This document shows positions 55,940 to 63,242 of a stretch of DNA of 64,000 bases, one piece after another. Numbering within the stretch: the first letter of the stretch is position 1; every line of letters starts with the position of its first letter. The translations under genes were made by a program, and so were the position numbers. Origin of the DNA: Provencibacterium sp. (GTDB lineage Bacteria; Bacillota; Clostridia; Oscillospirales; Ruminococcaceae). The notes beneath the pieces were generated by a model, which saw nothing but the letters and a program-made list of their open reading frames with translations, had not been told where the DNA came from and did not search any database. The DNA lies in NCBI GenBank assembly GCA_022793895.1, contig JAAWDS010000036.1:1-64000 (forward strand), given 5' to 3'.

Positions 55940-56284
55940 CTATCGGTATTTATCAAAGTATTTCTCCACTACAGCTTCCAGCATAGCAGTCACACGACGG
56001 ACATCCTCTATGTCCCGATTAGCAAGCATTGTTTCCAGATGGGATAAGGTTGGAAGCTGCTCTACACTCCCAAAGAGAGCCGTATGAGCGTTTACATTTA
56101 AAAGCTGGCAAAGAGAAGCGAACCGGTCAAGGCGGATTCCCGAATTGCCCAATTCCAAATCAGTAATAAATTCGACAGATAACTCCATCTTTTCGGCTAA
56201 CTGACTCCGCGTCCACCCTTTAGCTTCTCTGGCTTCACGAAACCGTTGTCCCATTTTTATATACTGGGGCTTTTTTCCATCCAT
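55940..56284 (-). CDS. XRE-family regulator divergent to the SLOG-like operon
   Basis: A 114-residue protein with the HTH MGQRFREAREAKGWTRSQLAEKMELSVEFITDLELGNSGIRLDRFASLCQLLNVNAHTALFG (residues ~11-72) and a C-terminal helix. It is divergent to 56414-57553; the inverted repeat ATTTTAC-N9-GTAAAAT at 56321-56343 lies between them and could be its operator. It may keep the cargo operon silent until needed. Confidence 0.82.
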   Translation of the reverse strand: MDGKKPQYIKMGQRFREAREAKGWTRSQLAEKMELSVEFITDLELGNSGIRLDRFASLCQLLNVNAHTALFGSVEQLPTLSHLETMLANRDIEDVRRVTAMLEAVVEKYFDKYR

Positions 56285-56320
56285 TGTTCAACACCCGACA
56301 CCTATATTATCTCATGATAT

Positions 56321-56343
56321 ATTTTACCCCCAATGTGTAAAAT
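56321..56343. promoter_or_regulatory. Operator-like inverted repeat between regulator and cargo operon
   Basis: ATTTTAC (56321-56327) and GTAAAAT (56337-56343) with a 9-base centre, in the 129-base divergent interval. Confidence 0.5.
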
Positions 56344-56413
56344 GGTACATGGGATTTGAATCCCTATATTTTATGGTAGCAGACGGAAATAAAGAAAGCA
56401 GCGAGGTAGCAAT

Positions 56414-57553
56414 ATGGCAGTTTGTTCATTTGTGGAAAATCATGACATATATGACAAGGATATTGATTCTAAGGTGCGCGCCGCTGTAAACAGCTTAGCG
56501 GCAGAAAATAAGGCTGTCGATTTCCTGTTTCATCGGATGAGTCCATTTATGGATATTTGCCTGCGGGCAATATTGGAAGCAAAGTCCCGTTTTCCCCAGA
56601 AGATTACCGTTACGCTCGTGTTGGATAAATCGGACTACAAGCGATTCCAGTCACAGGATGCCGGGAGCCTCCCCTTCTGTATGGTTGACAAGGTTATCCT
56701 GCCGCCCCTTACTGTCCCGGAAGGGAATGACTTCACAAAGATAGTCAAGAAAACGCAGCGCTGGCTCATTCAGAAATCTACCCATGTCATCTGTTACCTC
56801 TACCGGCAATTTTATAAGGTGGAAAATTACCTGCTTGATTATGCCAAGAAAAGGCCAGTCAATATCATAGATTTGACTGACAAAGACACTGAGCATGCGA
56901 TATGTGAGGATATTGAGCTTTTACCTGAAAACGTGAAAAAAGTTATCGGCTTGATAGAAACGGGACATACACGGAAAGGAATAGAGGCTCTATTAGGGTT
57001 AAGTAGTACAAGGATACATCAAATGATAACAGAAACCGGACATACTTTACGCAGCAATGCCAAAGGTCGATTGATTGAAGAACTTTCGCAAGACAAAGAC
57101 TCTCATCCGGTCATTTGCAGTATTTTCGCCATAGAAAACTTTACATATGAAGTGGTATCATCGTTCCTGTTCACTGTTCTGTTTCTCAGTAAGAAGTATG
57201 ATTCTATCCGCTTTGAAATAGAAGAAGACGATGATAATTCTAATGCTTTGGAAATACTGAAATTGTTAGCAGAATTTATAGCTATTTCAAATATAAGGAA
57301 TTACCATTCCAAGGATATCAAAAGTATCGGTAAGGTGATATCGAAGTTATATCAGACATTCAATACAAAGCAAGCCGCTTTCACGATGAATGAAAGAGTT
57401 GCAGAGATGATACAGCATTCTGATTTCTGTATATGTGATTTGACATCATCCCCTATCGCAGAAGAAATAAGGGACGAAGCTGCCAATACTGGAAAAACCA
57501 TACTGTTAGATATCGGGAAAGCATTTCCGAAGGTAGAAAAGCCTTTATCATGA
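56414..57553 (+). CDS. SLOG-like protein with internal HTH and NDT/TIR-like C-terminus
   Basis: A 379-residue protein of no family I can name with certainty. Residues 1-160 have a Rossmann/SLOG-like pattern: CSFVENHDIYDKDIDSKVRAAVNSLAAE (compare FTGHR of YpsA-type SLOG), FLFHRMSPFMDICLRAILEAKSRFPQKITVTLVL (compare GGA-GFD-AAE-VL-LK). Residues ~175-215 form a helix-turn-helix (VIGLIETGHTRKGIEALLGLSSTRIHQMI). The C-terminus (IQHSDFCICDLTSSPIAEEIRDEAANTGKTILLDIG) resembles the nucleotide-handling end of deoxyribosyltransferase/TIR-like folds. SLOG proteins bind nucleotide signals. Coupled by ATGA to the next gene. Confidence 0.6.
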   Translation: MAVCSFVENHDIYDKDIDSKVRAAVNSLAAENKAVDFLFHRMSPFMDICLRAILEAKSRFPQKITVTLVLDKSDYKRFQSQDAGSLPFCMVDKVILPPLTVPEGNDFTKIVKKTQRWLIQKSTHVICYLYRQFYKVENYLLDYAKKRPVNIIDLTDKDTEHAICEDIELLPENVKKVIGLIETGHTRKGIEALLGLSSTRIHQMITETGHTLRSNAKGRLIEELSQDKDSHPVICSIFAIENFTYEVVSSFLFTVLFLSKKYDSIRFEIEEDDDNSNALEILKLLAEFIAISNIRNYHSKDIKSIGKVISKLYQTFNTKQAAFTMNERVAEMIQHSDFCICDLTSSPIAEEIRDEAANTGKTILLDIGKAFPKVEKPLS

Positions 57554-58002
57554 TAGAGATTGAACAGGAGAATGAGATGTTTCTGTTTGAAAACGGGTGC
57601 TTTTATATGGATGATTGCTCTTTCATTCTGCCCGATGGTTTCTATTTAGAACAAGGGGACAGTTTTAATAAAAGCATACAGGCAAAGACCCCGGACAAAA
57701 AAGCAACCATCATCTGGCAGGTGACGGACAGTGAAAGGGAGATAGGGGCTGGCCTGGAAATGTTCCTGCGTTCAGAGCCTGAGCTTTCCGCATTGTCGGA
57801 AGTTATGCCGTTAACAGTGAATAACCTTTCTGGATACCAGGTGTATTGCAAAGCTGAGGTTACAGAAATTTATGAGGCCCGGTTCTCTTTGAAGAAAGAC
57901 CGAGTGCTTACGTTCATCGTTGAATCCAGTGAACAGGATATCTTTGATCTTGTTGCTACTCCGATAATCCAGAGGGCATTAAATGGATTGTTTGCAGTAT
58001 AG
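57550..58002 (+). CDS. Unknown partner protein of the SLOG-like gene
   Basis: A 150-residue acidic protein: MFLFENGCFYMDDCSFILPDGFYLEQGD..., GYQVYCKAEVTEIYEARFSLKKDRVLTFIVESSEQDIFDLVATPIIQRALNGLF. Predicted mainly beta with a terminal helix. Start is ATG 57550 (overlap with upstream stop) or ATG 57586 after AGGAGA. The overlap implies co-translation, so the two proteins probably work together. No family recognised. Confidence 0.6.
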   Translation: MIEIEQENEMFLFENGCFYMDDCSFILPDGFYLEQGDSFNKSIQAKTPDKKATIIWQVTDSEREIGAGLEMFLRSEPELSALSEVMPLTVNNLSGYQVYCKAEVTEIYEARFSLKKDRVLTFIVESSEQDIFDLVATPIIQRALNGLFAV

Positions 58003-58019
58003 GGAAAGCCGTATAAAGT

Positions 58020-58190
58020 TTTCCCCTTTAATCCTGTGCGGATGTGCAGGATGTGCGACCGCATGGGAGCGATTAGCCGCGCCGGAAGGCGCGTTCGACT
58101 GGACGCGAAAGCGGACAGTCCAGGGGTTGGGATGTGCCCAACAAGCGATTCGGAATATCCAAAAGGATATCCCGAATCATTGCTTGCATA
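58020..58190 (+). ncRNA. GC-rich structured intergenic element
   Basis: Between two AT-rich convergent genes lies a GC-rich block with successive hairpins: CGCGCC-GGAA-GGCGCG, CTGGAC/GTCCAG, GTTGGG/CCCAAC, and a long stem around AAAA (ATTCGGAATATCC/GGATATCCCGAAT, ~58148-58177). It could be a structured RNA, a repeat element or an elaborate terminator. One plus frame (MRMCRMCDRMGAISRAGRRVRL..., from 58036) crosses it, so a short protein is not excluded. Confidence 0.4.
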
Positions 58191-58213
58191 CGGTGATAGT
58201 AAAGAAATAGAAT

Positions 58214-60562
58214 TCATTTCAATTTTTCTTGCTCTAATTCATCTAGCTTTCGTTTTATGTTCATTACCTGCCACATAAAGTGAAGGCTCTCAGAGTCATT
58301 TAAGTGCTTGTCGCAAACATTTCGAATTAACTGAGAATAAGATTGTCTGTATCCTATTCTTAATTCGCCTTTTAAATTTCCTCTATTAGAAAAATAGGAA
58401 GAGGAAATAGCATTGTCTGCGCAGATAATAGCCTCCCGCTCATAATTATCAATATCCTGAGGGTCAGCACATTGTTTCGCTAATAAACAACAAATTAGTG
58501 ATGTTGATAAAGATGCCTTAGCTTTTAAATGAGCATTACCATCTTCAAGAGCCTTTTTAGCATATTGATACGCATTTATTAAATCATTGTAGCTTTCAGG
58601 TCGTAAACGATAGATGCTTTTGGCACGTTGTAACCAATAATCCATATCATGACTTAAATATGTAGCTAATGCATCATAAATATCAAAAATTAGTTTTCCA
58701 GCACCTTTCGAATATCCGAAGAGTTGATTTAAAGTATCAAAAAGAACTGCTTCTACATATAGCCGTTTTCTTAAAGGATCTTTTACAAAATGTGATACTA
58801 TATACAGAATAGAATCTATAATCTGTTCTGGAGAAAAATTTTTCATGATAGACAATAAATAGTATTTACTATTATGAACTAATTTTTCTGTAGAATGACG
58901 ATGCTTTTCTCCTTTTACAACAGGAACTTTTTCAATAATTCCTTGCATTCGATCGATCAATTGATCCACTGTTCGATAGCGAACATCAAGGGCACTAATG
59001 TCACTAAAATATATCTTATCCTTAATAGATAATAAAATTAAAAGTACAGTTTCTTCGCTAGTGAACTCAGTAGGCATTTTGCTAAAAAAAGGAAAAATAA
59101 TTTTTTGTTGATCTGCGAGATTTTTCAAATAGTCTATATTTGTTTCCCTTTCTTTTCTACAAATCAATCCAAAACTATCTGAAATAAGTTTTAGCATTTT
59201 TAATTCTTTTTCATTAAAAACTGGTGGAATTAGAACACTCTCTGCCTTGAGAGAATCTGATAAGTAAAGATCATTAGAATTGATGGCAACAATCAATTTA
59301 TTTCTATTATCCGTCAATATTCTTTCAGAATTTGCTACCTGATGATATGAATAATTAGTCAGTGAATTGCTATCAAATAAGAAAATAGAATTTCTTCGAT
59401 TATTAAGTAAATTTATTAATACATCCTCATCAATTGTAGTTTCTGATGGAAAATAGAGTACTGTATATTTTTGAAGTCTTTCTGCTAGTGAACTTAATAT
59501 AAAGGTCTTACCGCTGAATCGTCTTCCTCGAATTATAACACTATTGTGATTTTCAAGCTGACTCTCTATTTCTTGAACACAAGTACGAATAATGTGTAAT
59601 TGCGATTTATAAAAACTATTATCAAATTCTCTAAAAATATTTTCTCCAGAGAAATATTTAATATTTTCCTCTCGTTCTTCATGCTTAATATAAATATGTC
59701 TGGGATTAGTAAATTGATAAATATCACTTGTCTCTATTGCTTTTAATCGGTTAAACTCAAAAATTACTTCGCGATAAAACAATTCATAATCGCGGACGAG
59801 AATCACTGAATTGATACCATATTCATTTAAATCCAGTTCTTCTTCGTCATTCAAATTTTCTTTTCTAAGTACACATCTTAGCATATTAGGTGAAATATCT
59901 TCTTTCGTATGTGTATAAATGTATTGCAAATCATATTCATTAACTAAACTACACCCAATAAATAGAAGATTTTTTTGCTTATAGTCACTTGAAATAGCAT
60001 TAAGCATCATACTGTTTTGGGGAGATGTAAGAAATTCAATATATTGTTTAACACTAAAGACAATGTTCTGTTCTACCTTATATAAAACCTCATGCTTAGC
60101 ATCTCCGTGAAGTTTATATAATAGTTTTATTGATGTCGTAGGGGGATTAGTGTCATGATATGGAAAAACAGGTGTATAAAGCTGAGTATTCTCGATTCCA
60201 TCATCAACATTGAGTGTATAAATGTATGGCCAGGGTAAAGCAAGAAAATCCCGCAGATAACCTGCAATATGAACATTTGTAAAATATTTTTCAAAAAATT
60301 CCCATTGACGTTTCTTAGGAACTATGGAAAAAAAGCGATTTGCTGTTTTGTTAAAATCTGAATTTGTTAAGTTGATCGATTTAAATTCAGCAATAATTTC
60401 CTGCATAAGTTCTATTGCTATTTTCCCATCTGGAACCTTCCCATTTTGTGAGATAGCACCTTTTGTGAAACCAGAACCAAAGATTGGTATCAATTTTTCT
60501 TCATAGAGTAACTCTGCTATGCGTTTGACACCCTCATTGTGTTCTAAACGTAAAATACCCAC
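58214..60562 (-). CDS. SIR2-like domain / P-loop NTPase fusion, putative defence protein
   Basis: Start chosen at GTG 60562, nine bases after AGGAGG; 782 residues. Residues ~1-265 follow the SIR2 plan: IPIFGSGFT (~25-33, cf. GAGxS), YIYTLNVDDGIE (~113-124, cf. TTNYD), LYKLHGDA (~148-155) and LLFIGCSLVNEYD (~199-211). Then a P-loop NTPase: Walker A GRRFSGKTF (~346-354) and Walker B-like IFLFDS. The C-terminal ~280 residues are helical and repeat-like. This effector-NTPase-sensor plan is that of NAD-depleting antiphage proteins (Avs5/SIR2-STAND, DSR). The gene is ~30% GC, far below the genome, so recently acquired. Confidence 0.8.
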   Translation of the reverse strand: MGILRLEHNEGVKRIAELLYEEKLIPIFGSGFTKGAISQNGKVPDGKIAIELMQEIIAEFKSINLTNSDFNKTANRFFSIVPKKRQWEFFEKYFTNVHIAGYLRDFLALPWPYIYTLNVDDGIENTQLYTPVFPYHDTNPPTTSIKLLYKLHGDAKHEVLYKVEQNIVFSVKQYIEFLTSPQNSMMLNAISSDYKQKNLLFIGCSLVNEYDLQYIYTHTKEDISPNMLRCVLRKENLNDEEELDLNEYGINSVILVRDYELFYREVIFEFNRLKAIETSDIYQFTNPRHIYIKHEEREENIKYFSGENIFREFDNSFYKSQLHIIRTCVQEIESQLENHNSVIIRGRRFSGKTFILSSLAERLQKYTVLYFPSETTIDEDVLINLLNNRRNSIFLFDSNSLTNYSYHQVANSERILTDNRNKLIVAINSNDLYLSDSLKAESVLIPPVFNEKELKMLKLISDSFGLICRKERETNIDYLKNLADQQKIIFPFFSKMPTEFTSEETVLLILLSIKDKIYFSDISALDVRYRTVDQLIDRMQGIIEKVPVVKGEKHRHSTEKLVHNSKYYLLSIMKNFSPEQIIDSILYIVSHFVKDPLRKRLYVEAVLFDTLNQLFGYSKGAGKLIFDIYDALATYLSHDMDYWLQRAKSIYRLRPESYNDLINAYQYAKKALEDGNAHLKAKASLSTSLICCLLAKQCADPQDIDNYEREAIICADNAISSSYFSNRGNLKGELRIGYRQSYSQLIRNVCDKHLNDSESLHFMWQVMNIKRKLDELEQEKLK

Positions 60563-60798
60563 AAACACATTCCTCCTCAATTTAGCTTACGCTATATATT
60601 TTTTTAATCACTCTTGGAAAGTAGTAACGATTTTATCTATCCTTATACTATTATAATATCACTCTTTTCTTCGTTACGCAATAAAAATCTGTAACACTTT
60701 GTTAAAAAATGGCTCTAGATTTGTATTTAGTGAACAAACTCATTTTAAAGTGGCAGATGAATTTAAGACTTTACTCATAAAAGTAAAATTGATAAATA
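60563..60798 (-). promoter_or_regulatory. Upstream region of the SIR2-NTPase gene
   Basis: AT-rich region. Minus strand TATAAT near 60650-60656 with TTGCGT about 20 bases upstream may be the promoter. The direct repeat ATCACTCTT occurs at ~60609 and ~60658, 49 bases apart, flanking the probable start site. No gene seen. Confidence 0.4.
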
Positions 60799-60839
60799 AA
60801 CAACAAGCCGGGCAGCGAATCGCTGCTCGGCTTGTTGTT
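60799..60839 (-). terminator. Terminator of DUF6061 gene
   Basis: AACAACAAGCCG pairs with CGGCTTGTTGTT (inner GCAGC/GCTGC), followed on the minus strand by TATTTATC; five bases after the stop codon at 60845. Confidence 0.8.
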
Positions 60840-60844
60840 ATGTC

Positions 60845-61117
60845 TCAGTCATATATTCCCGTATCCAACTGTGTACCGTGCTTCCCTAATACTCGCTTCA
60901 AATAATCCTCCAATGTCCCATCGAAAATCATCATAGCATAGGAAAGCGGGTCGTTGTAGATCAGCCAGTCCATCTCTGCCCGTGAGTAGATGGTCGTTTC
61001 CATAGACTCTTCCACTCCCGTACAGTAAATGCTAATAGTACTGCCATTTTTAAACTTCAGCTCAACGCAGCCGGTGTCCAGATCGAACTCACAAAAAATC
61101 AAATTCTCCATCGTCAT
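60845..61117 (-). CDS. DUF6061-type small protein
   Basis: A 90-residue protein, MENLIFCEFDLDTGCVELKFKNGSTISIYCTGVEESMETTIYSRAEMDWLIYNDPLSYAMMIFDGTLEDYL, a pattern I know from integrative elements of gut Firmicutes (DUF6061). Function unknown. It is the last gene before attR; ATG 61117 or 61111. Confidence 0.72.
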   Translation of the reverse strand: MTMENLIFCEFDLDTGCVELKFKNGSTISIYCTGVEESMETTIYSRAEMDWLIYNDPLSYAMMIFDGTLEDYLKRVLGKHGTQLDTGIYD

Positions 61118-61164
61118 ATACTCCTTTGCAGTCGTTGTTAGTGGCTTGCAGGTGAATCAAACCA

Positions 61165-61185
61165 TGGCTACGATTTGGCTACAAA
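61165..61185 (+). repeat. Probable integrase arm site, right
   Basis: TGGCTACGA-TT-TGGCTACAAA, matching the left copy at 53101-53121 in 19 of 21 bases and in the same orientation. Confidence 0.6.
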
Positions 61186-61285
61186 AAGTTTGTGGATGTG
61201 CGAAAAAGGCTGAAATGGCTGGAATATATACACAAAAAACGAATCAAAAGTGCATTTTATCATAGGGAATTACAGTCTGGCACTA

Positions 61286-61296
61286 GAGTGGGAATA
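61286..61296 (+). repeat. Right attachment site (attR) core
   Basis: GAGTGGGAATA, followed by A so that the pre-insertion guaA would end GAG TGG GAA TAA. Identical to 53043-53053. Confidence 0.85.
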
Positions 61297-61393
61297 ATGA
61301 ATGCAGCTCATAAACCCGTATAACCAAGCGGTTTTTGAGTGGTTAAAGCCCACAATGGCAATGATTTGGCAACGTTTTTTCGATAACCATAGG

Positions 61394-61440
61394 AACAGGG
61401 CTAACTGATTTTGATTAAGTCAGTCAGCCCTGTTTTTCTT
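61394..61440 (+). terminator. Displaced native guaA terminator
   Basis: AACAGGGCTAACTGA pairs with TCAGTCAGCCCTGTT (one mismatch), followed by TTTTTCTTT. It lies ~100 bases beyond attR and terminates plus-strand transcription where no plus-strand gene remains, as expected for the terminator of guaA before integration. Confidence 0.8.
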
Positions 61441-61444
61441 TGCC

Positions 61445-61510
61445 CTATTCCGCCTGTTGTGATTCTCTGGCCTTTTTCCGCATGGAGCGTTCCTTACTCT
61501 CCCGCTTCAT
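61445..61510 (-). pseudogene. Short basic frame, possible gene remnant
   Basis: From ATG 61510 the frame gives MKRESKERSMRKKARESQQAE and stops at 61445. It has no proper ribosome site and looks like the charged C-terminus of a lost gene. The same interval downstream of attR contains TGGCAATGA-N2-TGGCAACG (61356-61374), reminiscent of the arm sites, so remains of an older insertion are possible. Weak evidence. Confidence 0.25.
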
Positions 61511-61555
61511 CTGAATTTTCGGATCTGCACTTCCCTCTTTGCTGCCTCAGCGAAT

Positions 61556-62203
61556 TTAGCAGGGCTCATTAAAAAAATATTGTTCCACCATTTCACATAT
61601 TGCATGATAAACTGGTAAATGCAGTTCCTGTACTCGCGCAGTCTCCGTTTCCGGCACACAGATACAATGCCGGCATAGCCCGCTTATCTTTCCCCCGGCA
61701 GCGCCTGTCAGCCCTATGGTAACCATCTTTTTGACATTGGCCACCTGAACCGCTTTACAAACATTATCCGAATTGCCCGACGTGCTGATTGCCAGCAGTA
61801 CATCTCCCCTGTTTCCATAACCATAGACCTGCTGCGCAAACACCATGCTTGCATCCACATCGTTTAGATATGCGGTGGAAAGCTCCGTGTGCTGTGTCAG
61901 CGCAATAGCCGGCATCGCCCCTTGCAGCTTGCCTGCAAGCTCCCCAAACAGATGTGCTTCTTCCTCCGCAAGAGGCCGCCGCTTGTAAAACCCCTTCATT
62001 AACTCGCCAACAATATGGTCGGCATCCGCCGCGCTGCCGCCGTTTCCACAGACAAGCAGCTTGCCTTTTTGCATATAACACTGTACGATTGCCTGAAATG
62101 CTGCTTGAATATCGTCCCGGCAGGCCGCTAAAGCAGGATACCGGTTAAGAAGCTCCTCCAATGGAATTCTCGCTTTTTCCTGATTCGTTATTTCCTTATA
62201 CAT
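61556..62203 (-). CDS. SIS-domain phosphosugar isomerase (GmhA/DiaA-like)
   Basis: The 215-residue protein starts MYKEITNQEKARIPLEELLNRYPALAAC at ATG 62203 (GGGAGC upstream, 8-base overlap with ROK). The SIS domain has LLVCGNGGSAADADHIVGELMKGF, the phosphosugar-binding LLAISTSGNSDNVCKAV and HAICEMVEQYFF. This matches sedoheptulose-7-phosphate isomerase-like proteins. Coupled to a ROK kinase, it probably handles a phosphorylated sugar or amino sugar; the exact substrate is open. Confidence 0.87.
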   Translation of the reverse strand: MYKEITNQEKARIPLEELLNRYPALAACRDDIQAAFQAIVQCYMQKGKLLVCGNGGSAADADHIVGELMKGFYKRRPLAEEEAHLFGELAGKLQGAMPAIALTQHTELSTAYLNDVDASMVFAQQVYGYGNRGDVLLAISTSGNSDNVCKAVQVANVKKMVTIGLTGAAGGKISGLCRHCICVPETETARVQELHLPVYHAICEMVEQYFFNEPC

Positions 62204-63167
62204 TGCTCCAGCTCCCTTCATCCGTTCCCATTGCCAGTGACAAAGCCGCAACATCTCCAAGAGACTCTCCCAATGCCGCCGGTACGATTTTGCAGCAGCT
62301 CTGTGAACGCAGCAGCGCTTCGCGTTCTACAACTGCTTTGGCGGCAGGATAAAGGATATCATAATGACGGGTAAAAATACTTCCGGCTACAATGAGTTCA
62401 GGATTAAGCATGTCTATTATGACGGACAAGCCCCTGCCAAAGTATTCTCCAACACTCTGACAGATGGACAGACAGAAGCTGTCTCCCTGGCGAGCCAGCT
62501 CAAATACATTTTGCGCCGTTACCTCCATATCCTGTAGCCGATGATGCGCTCCCCGCTGCGACTGTTCCCAAAGTTTCATTTGTGTAAACAGCGCAATACC
62601 ATCGCCGCTGCAAAATCCTTCCAAAGAACCTAATTTCCCATATCCTGCCGGCCCCAGAGGTTCCATCCGGATATGGCCTATTTCACCCGCCATGTCGCAG
62701 CACCCATTGTAGAGCCCGCCATTCAAAATCAGACCTGCGCCCAAACCGGTGCCAAAGGTTAAAAACACCATGTCCCTGCATCCGCGTCCCGCGCCATACT
62801 TCCACTCCGCAACCGCACAGGCATTGGCGTCGTTTTGCAGATAGGCAGGCATTCCCAGCCTCTCGCTGAAAAAATCAACGACAGGGATATTATCCCATCC
62901 TGGCAGGTGCGGGGGCGACTGTATCACCCCCCTGCGGCTGTCCAGAGGGCCGCCGCAGCTGATGCCAATGCCATAAAACTGTGACAAATCTCCCTCAGCC
63001 TGCTCACAAATCAGTTCCACGAGTTGATGCAATAGTTCCTGCGGAGATTGAAACTGCCGTGTTTGCACGGTTCTTTTTGAAAGGATGCGGGGTCCCTGAG
63101 CATTCAGTTCCCCCAAAACGGCGGCGCATTTTGTACCGCCGATGTCTATTCCTATTACTTTTTTCAT
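62196..63167 (-). CDS. ROK-family sugar kinase
   Basis: The 323-residue protein has the N-terminal ATP motif IGIDIGGTKCAAVLG, the sugar region GWDNIPVVDFF, LQNDANACAVAEWKYGAGRG and the phosphate motif FLTFGTGLGAGLILNGGLYNGCCDMAGEIGHIRME. The usual ROK zinc motif CxCGxxGC is not present (the segment reads GYGKLGSLEGFCSG). No N-terminal HTH, so it is an enzyme rather than a repressor. Start ATG 63167 after GGAGAAA. Confidence 0.88.
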   Translation of the reverse strand: MKKVIGIDIGGTKCAAVLGELNAQGPRILSKRTVQTRQFQSPQELLHQLVELICEQAEGDLSQFYGIGISCGGPLDSRRGVIQSPPHLPGWDNIPVVDFFSERLGMPAYLQNDANACAVAEWKYGAGRGCRDMVFLTFGTGLGAGLILNGGLYNGCCDMAGEIGHIRMEPLGPAGYGKLGSLEGFCSGDGIALFTQMKLWEQSQRGAHHRLQDMEVTAQNVFELARQGDSFCLSICQSVGEYFGRGLSVIIDMLNPELIVAGSIFTRHYDILYPAAKAVVEREALLRSQSCCKIVPAALGESLGDVAALSLAMGTDEGSWSNV

Positions 63168-63180
63168 ATTTTCTCCTTCG

Positions 63181-63209
63181 TTGACAAAAAAATAAGGCTA
63201 TGCTTTAAT
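63181..63209 (+). promoter_or_regulatory. Promoter of activase gene
   Basis: TTGACA (63181-63186), 17-bp spacer, TTTAAT (63204-63209) on the plus strand, ~34 bases before the start codon at 63243, in the interval divergent to the ROK-SIS pair. Confidence 0.7.
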
Positions 63210-63242
63210 GGTAACGCAATGATCAAAAAGGGATGTGTTCAT

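Larger units (their letters stand above)
53043..61296. mobile_element. Integrative element in the 3' end of guaA
   Basis: The 11-bp repeat GAGTGGGAATA (EWE codons of guaA) occurs at 53043-53053 and 61286-61296, and a tyrosine integrase lies just inside the left end. The guaA 3' end is a well-known island attachment site. The right copy is followed by A (original TAA stop) and, ~100 bases later, the native guaA terminator. The 8.25-kb element has integrase, XRE repressor, Xis-like protein, two more regulators, a SLOG-like operon, a SIR2-NTPase gene and a DUF6061 gene; no conjugation genes. Confidence 0.88.

Noticed and set aside
58036-58278. An 80-residue plus-strand frame across the structured element
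   Set aside because: It crosses strong hairpins and runs into the convergent SIR2 gene; no ribosome site. Not annotated as a gene, though mentioned with the element.
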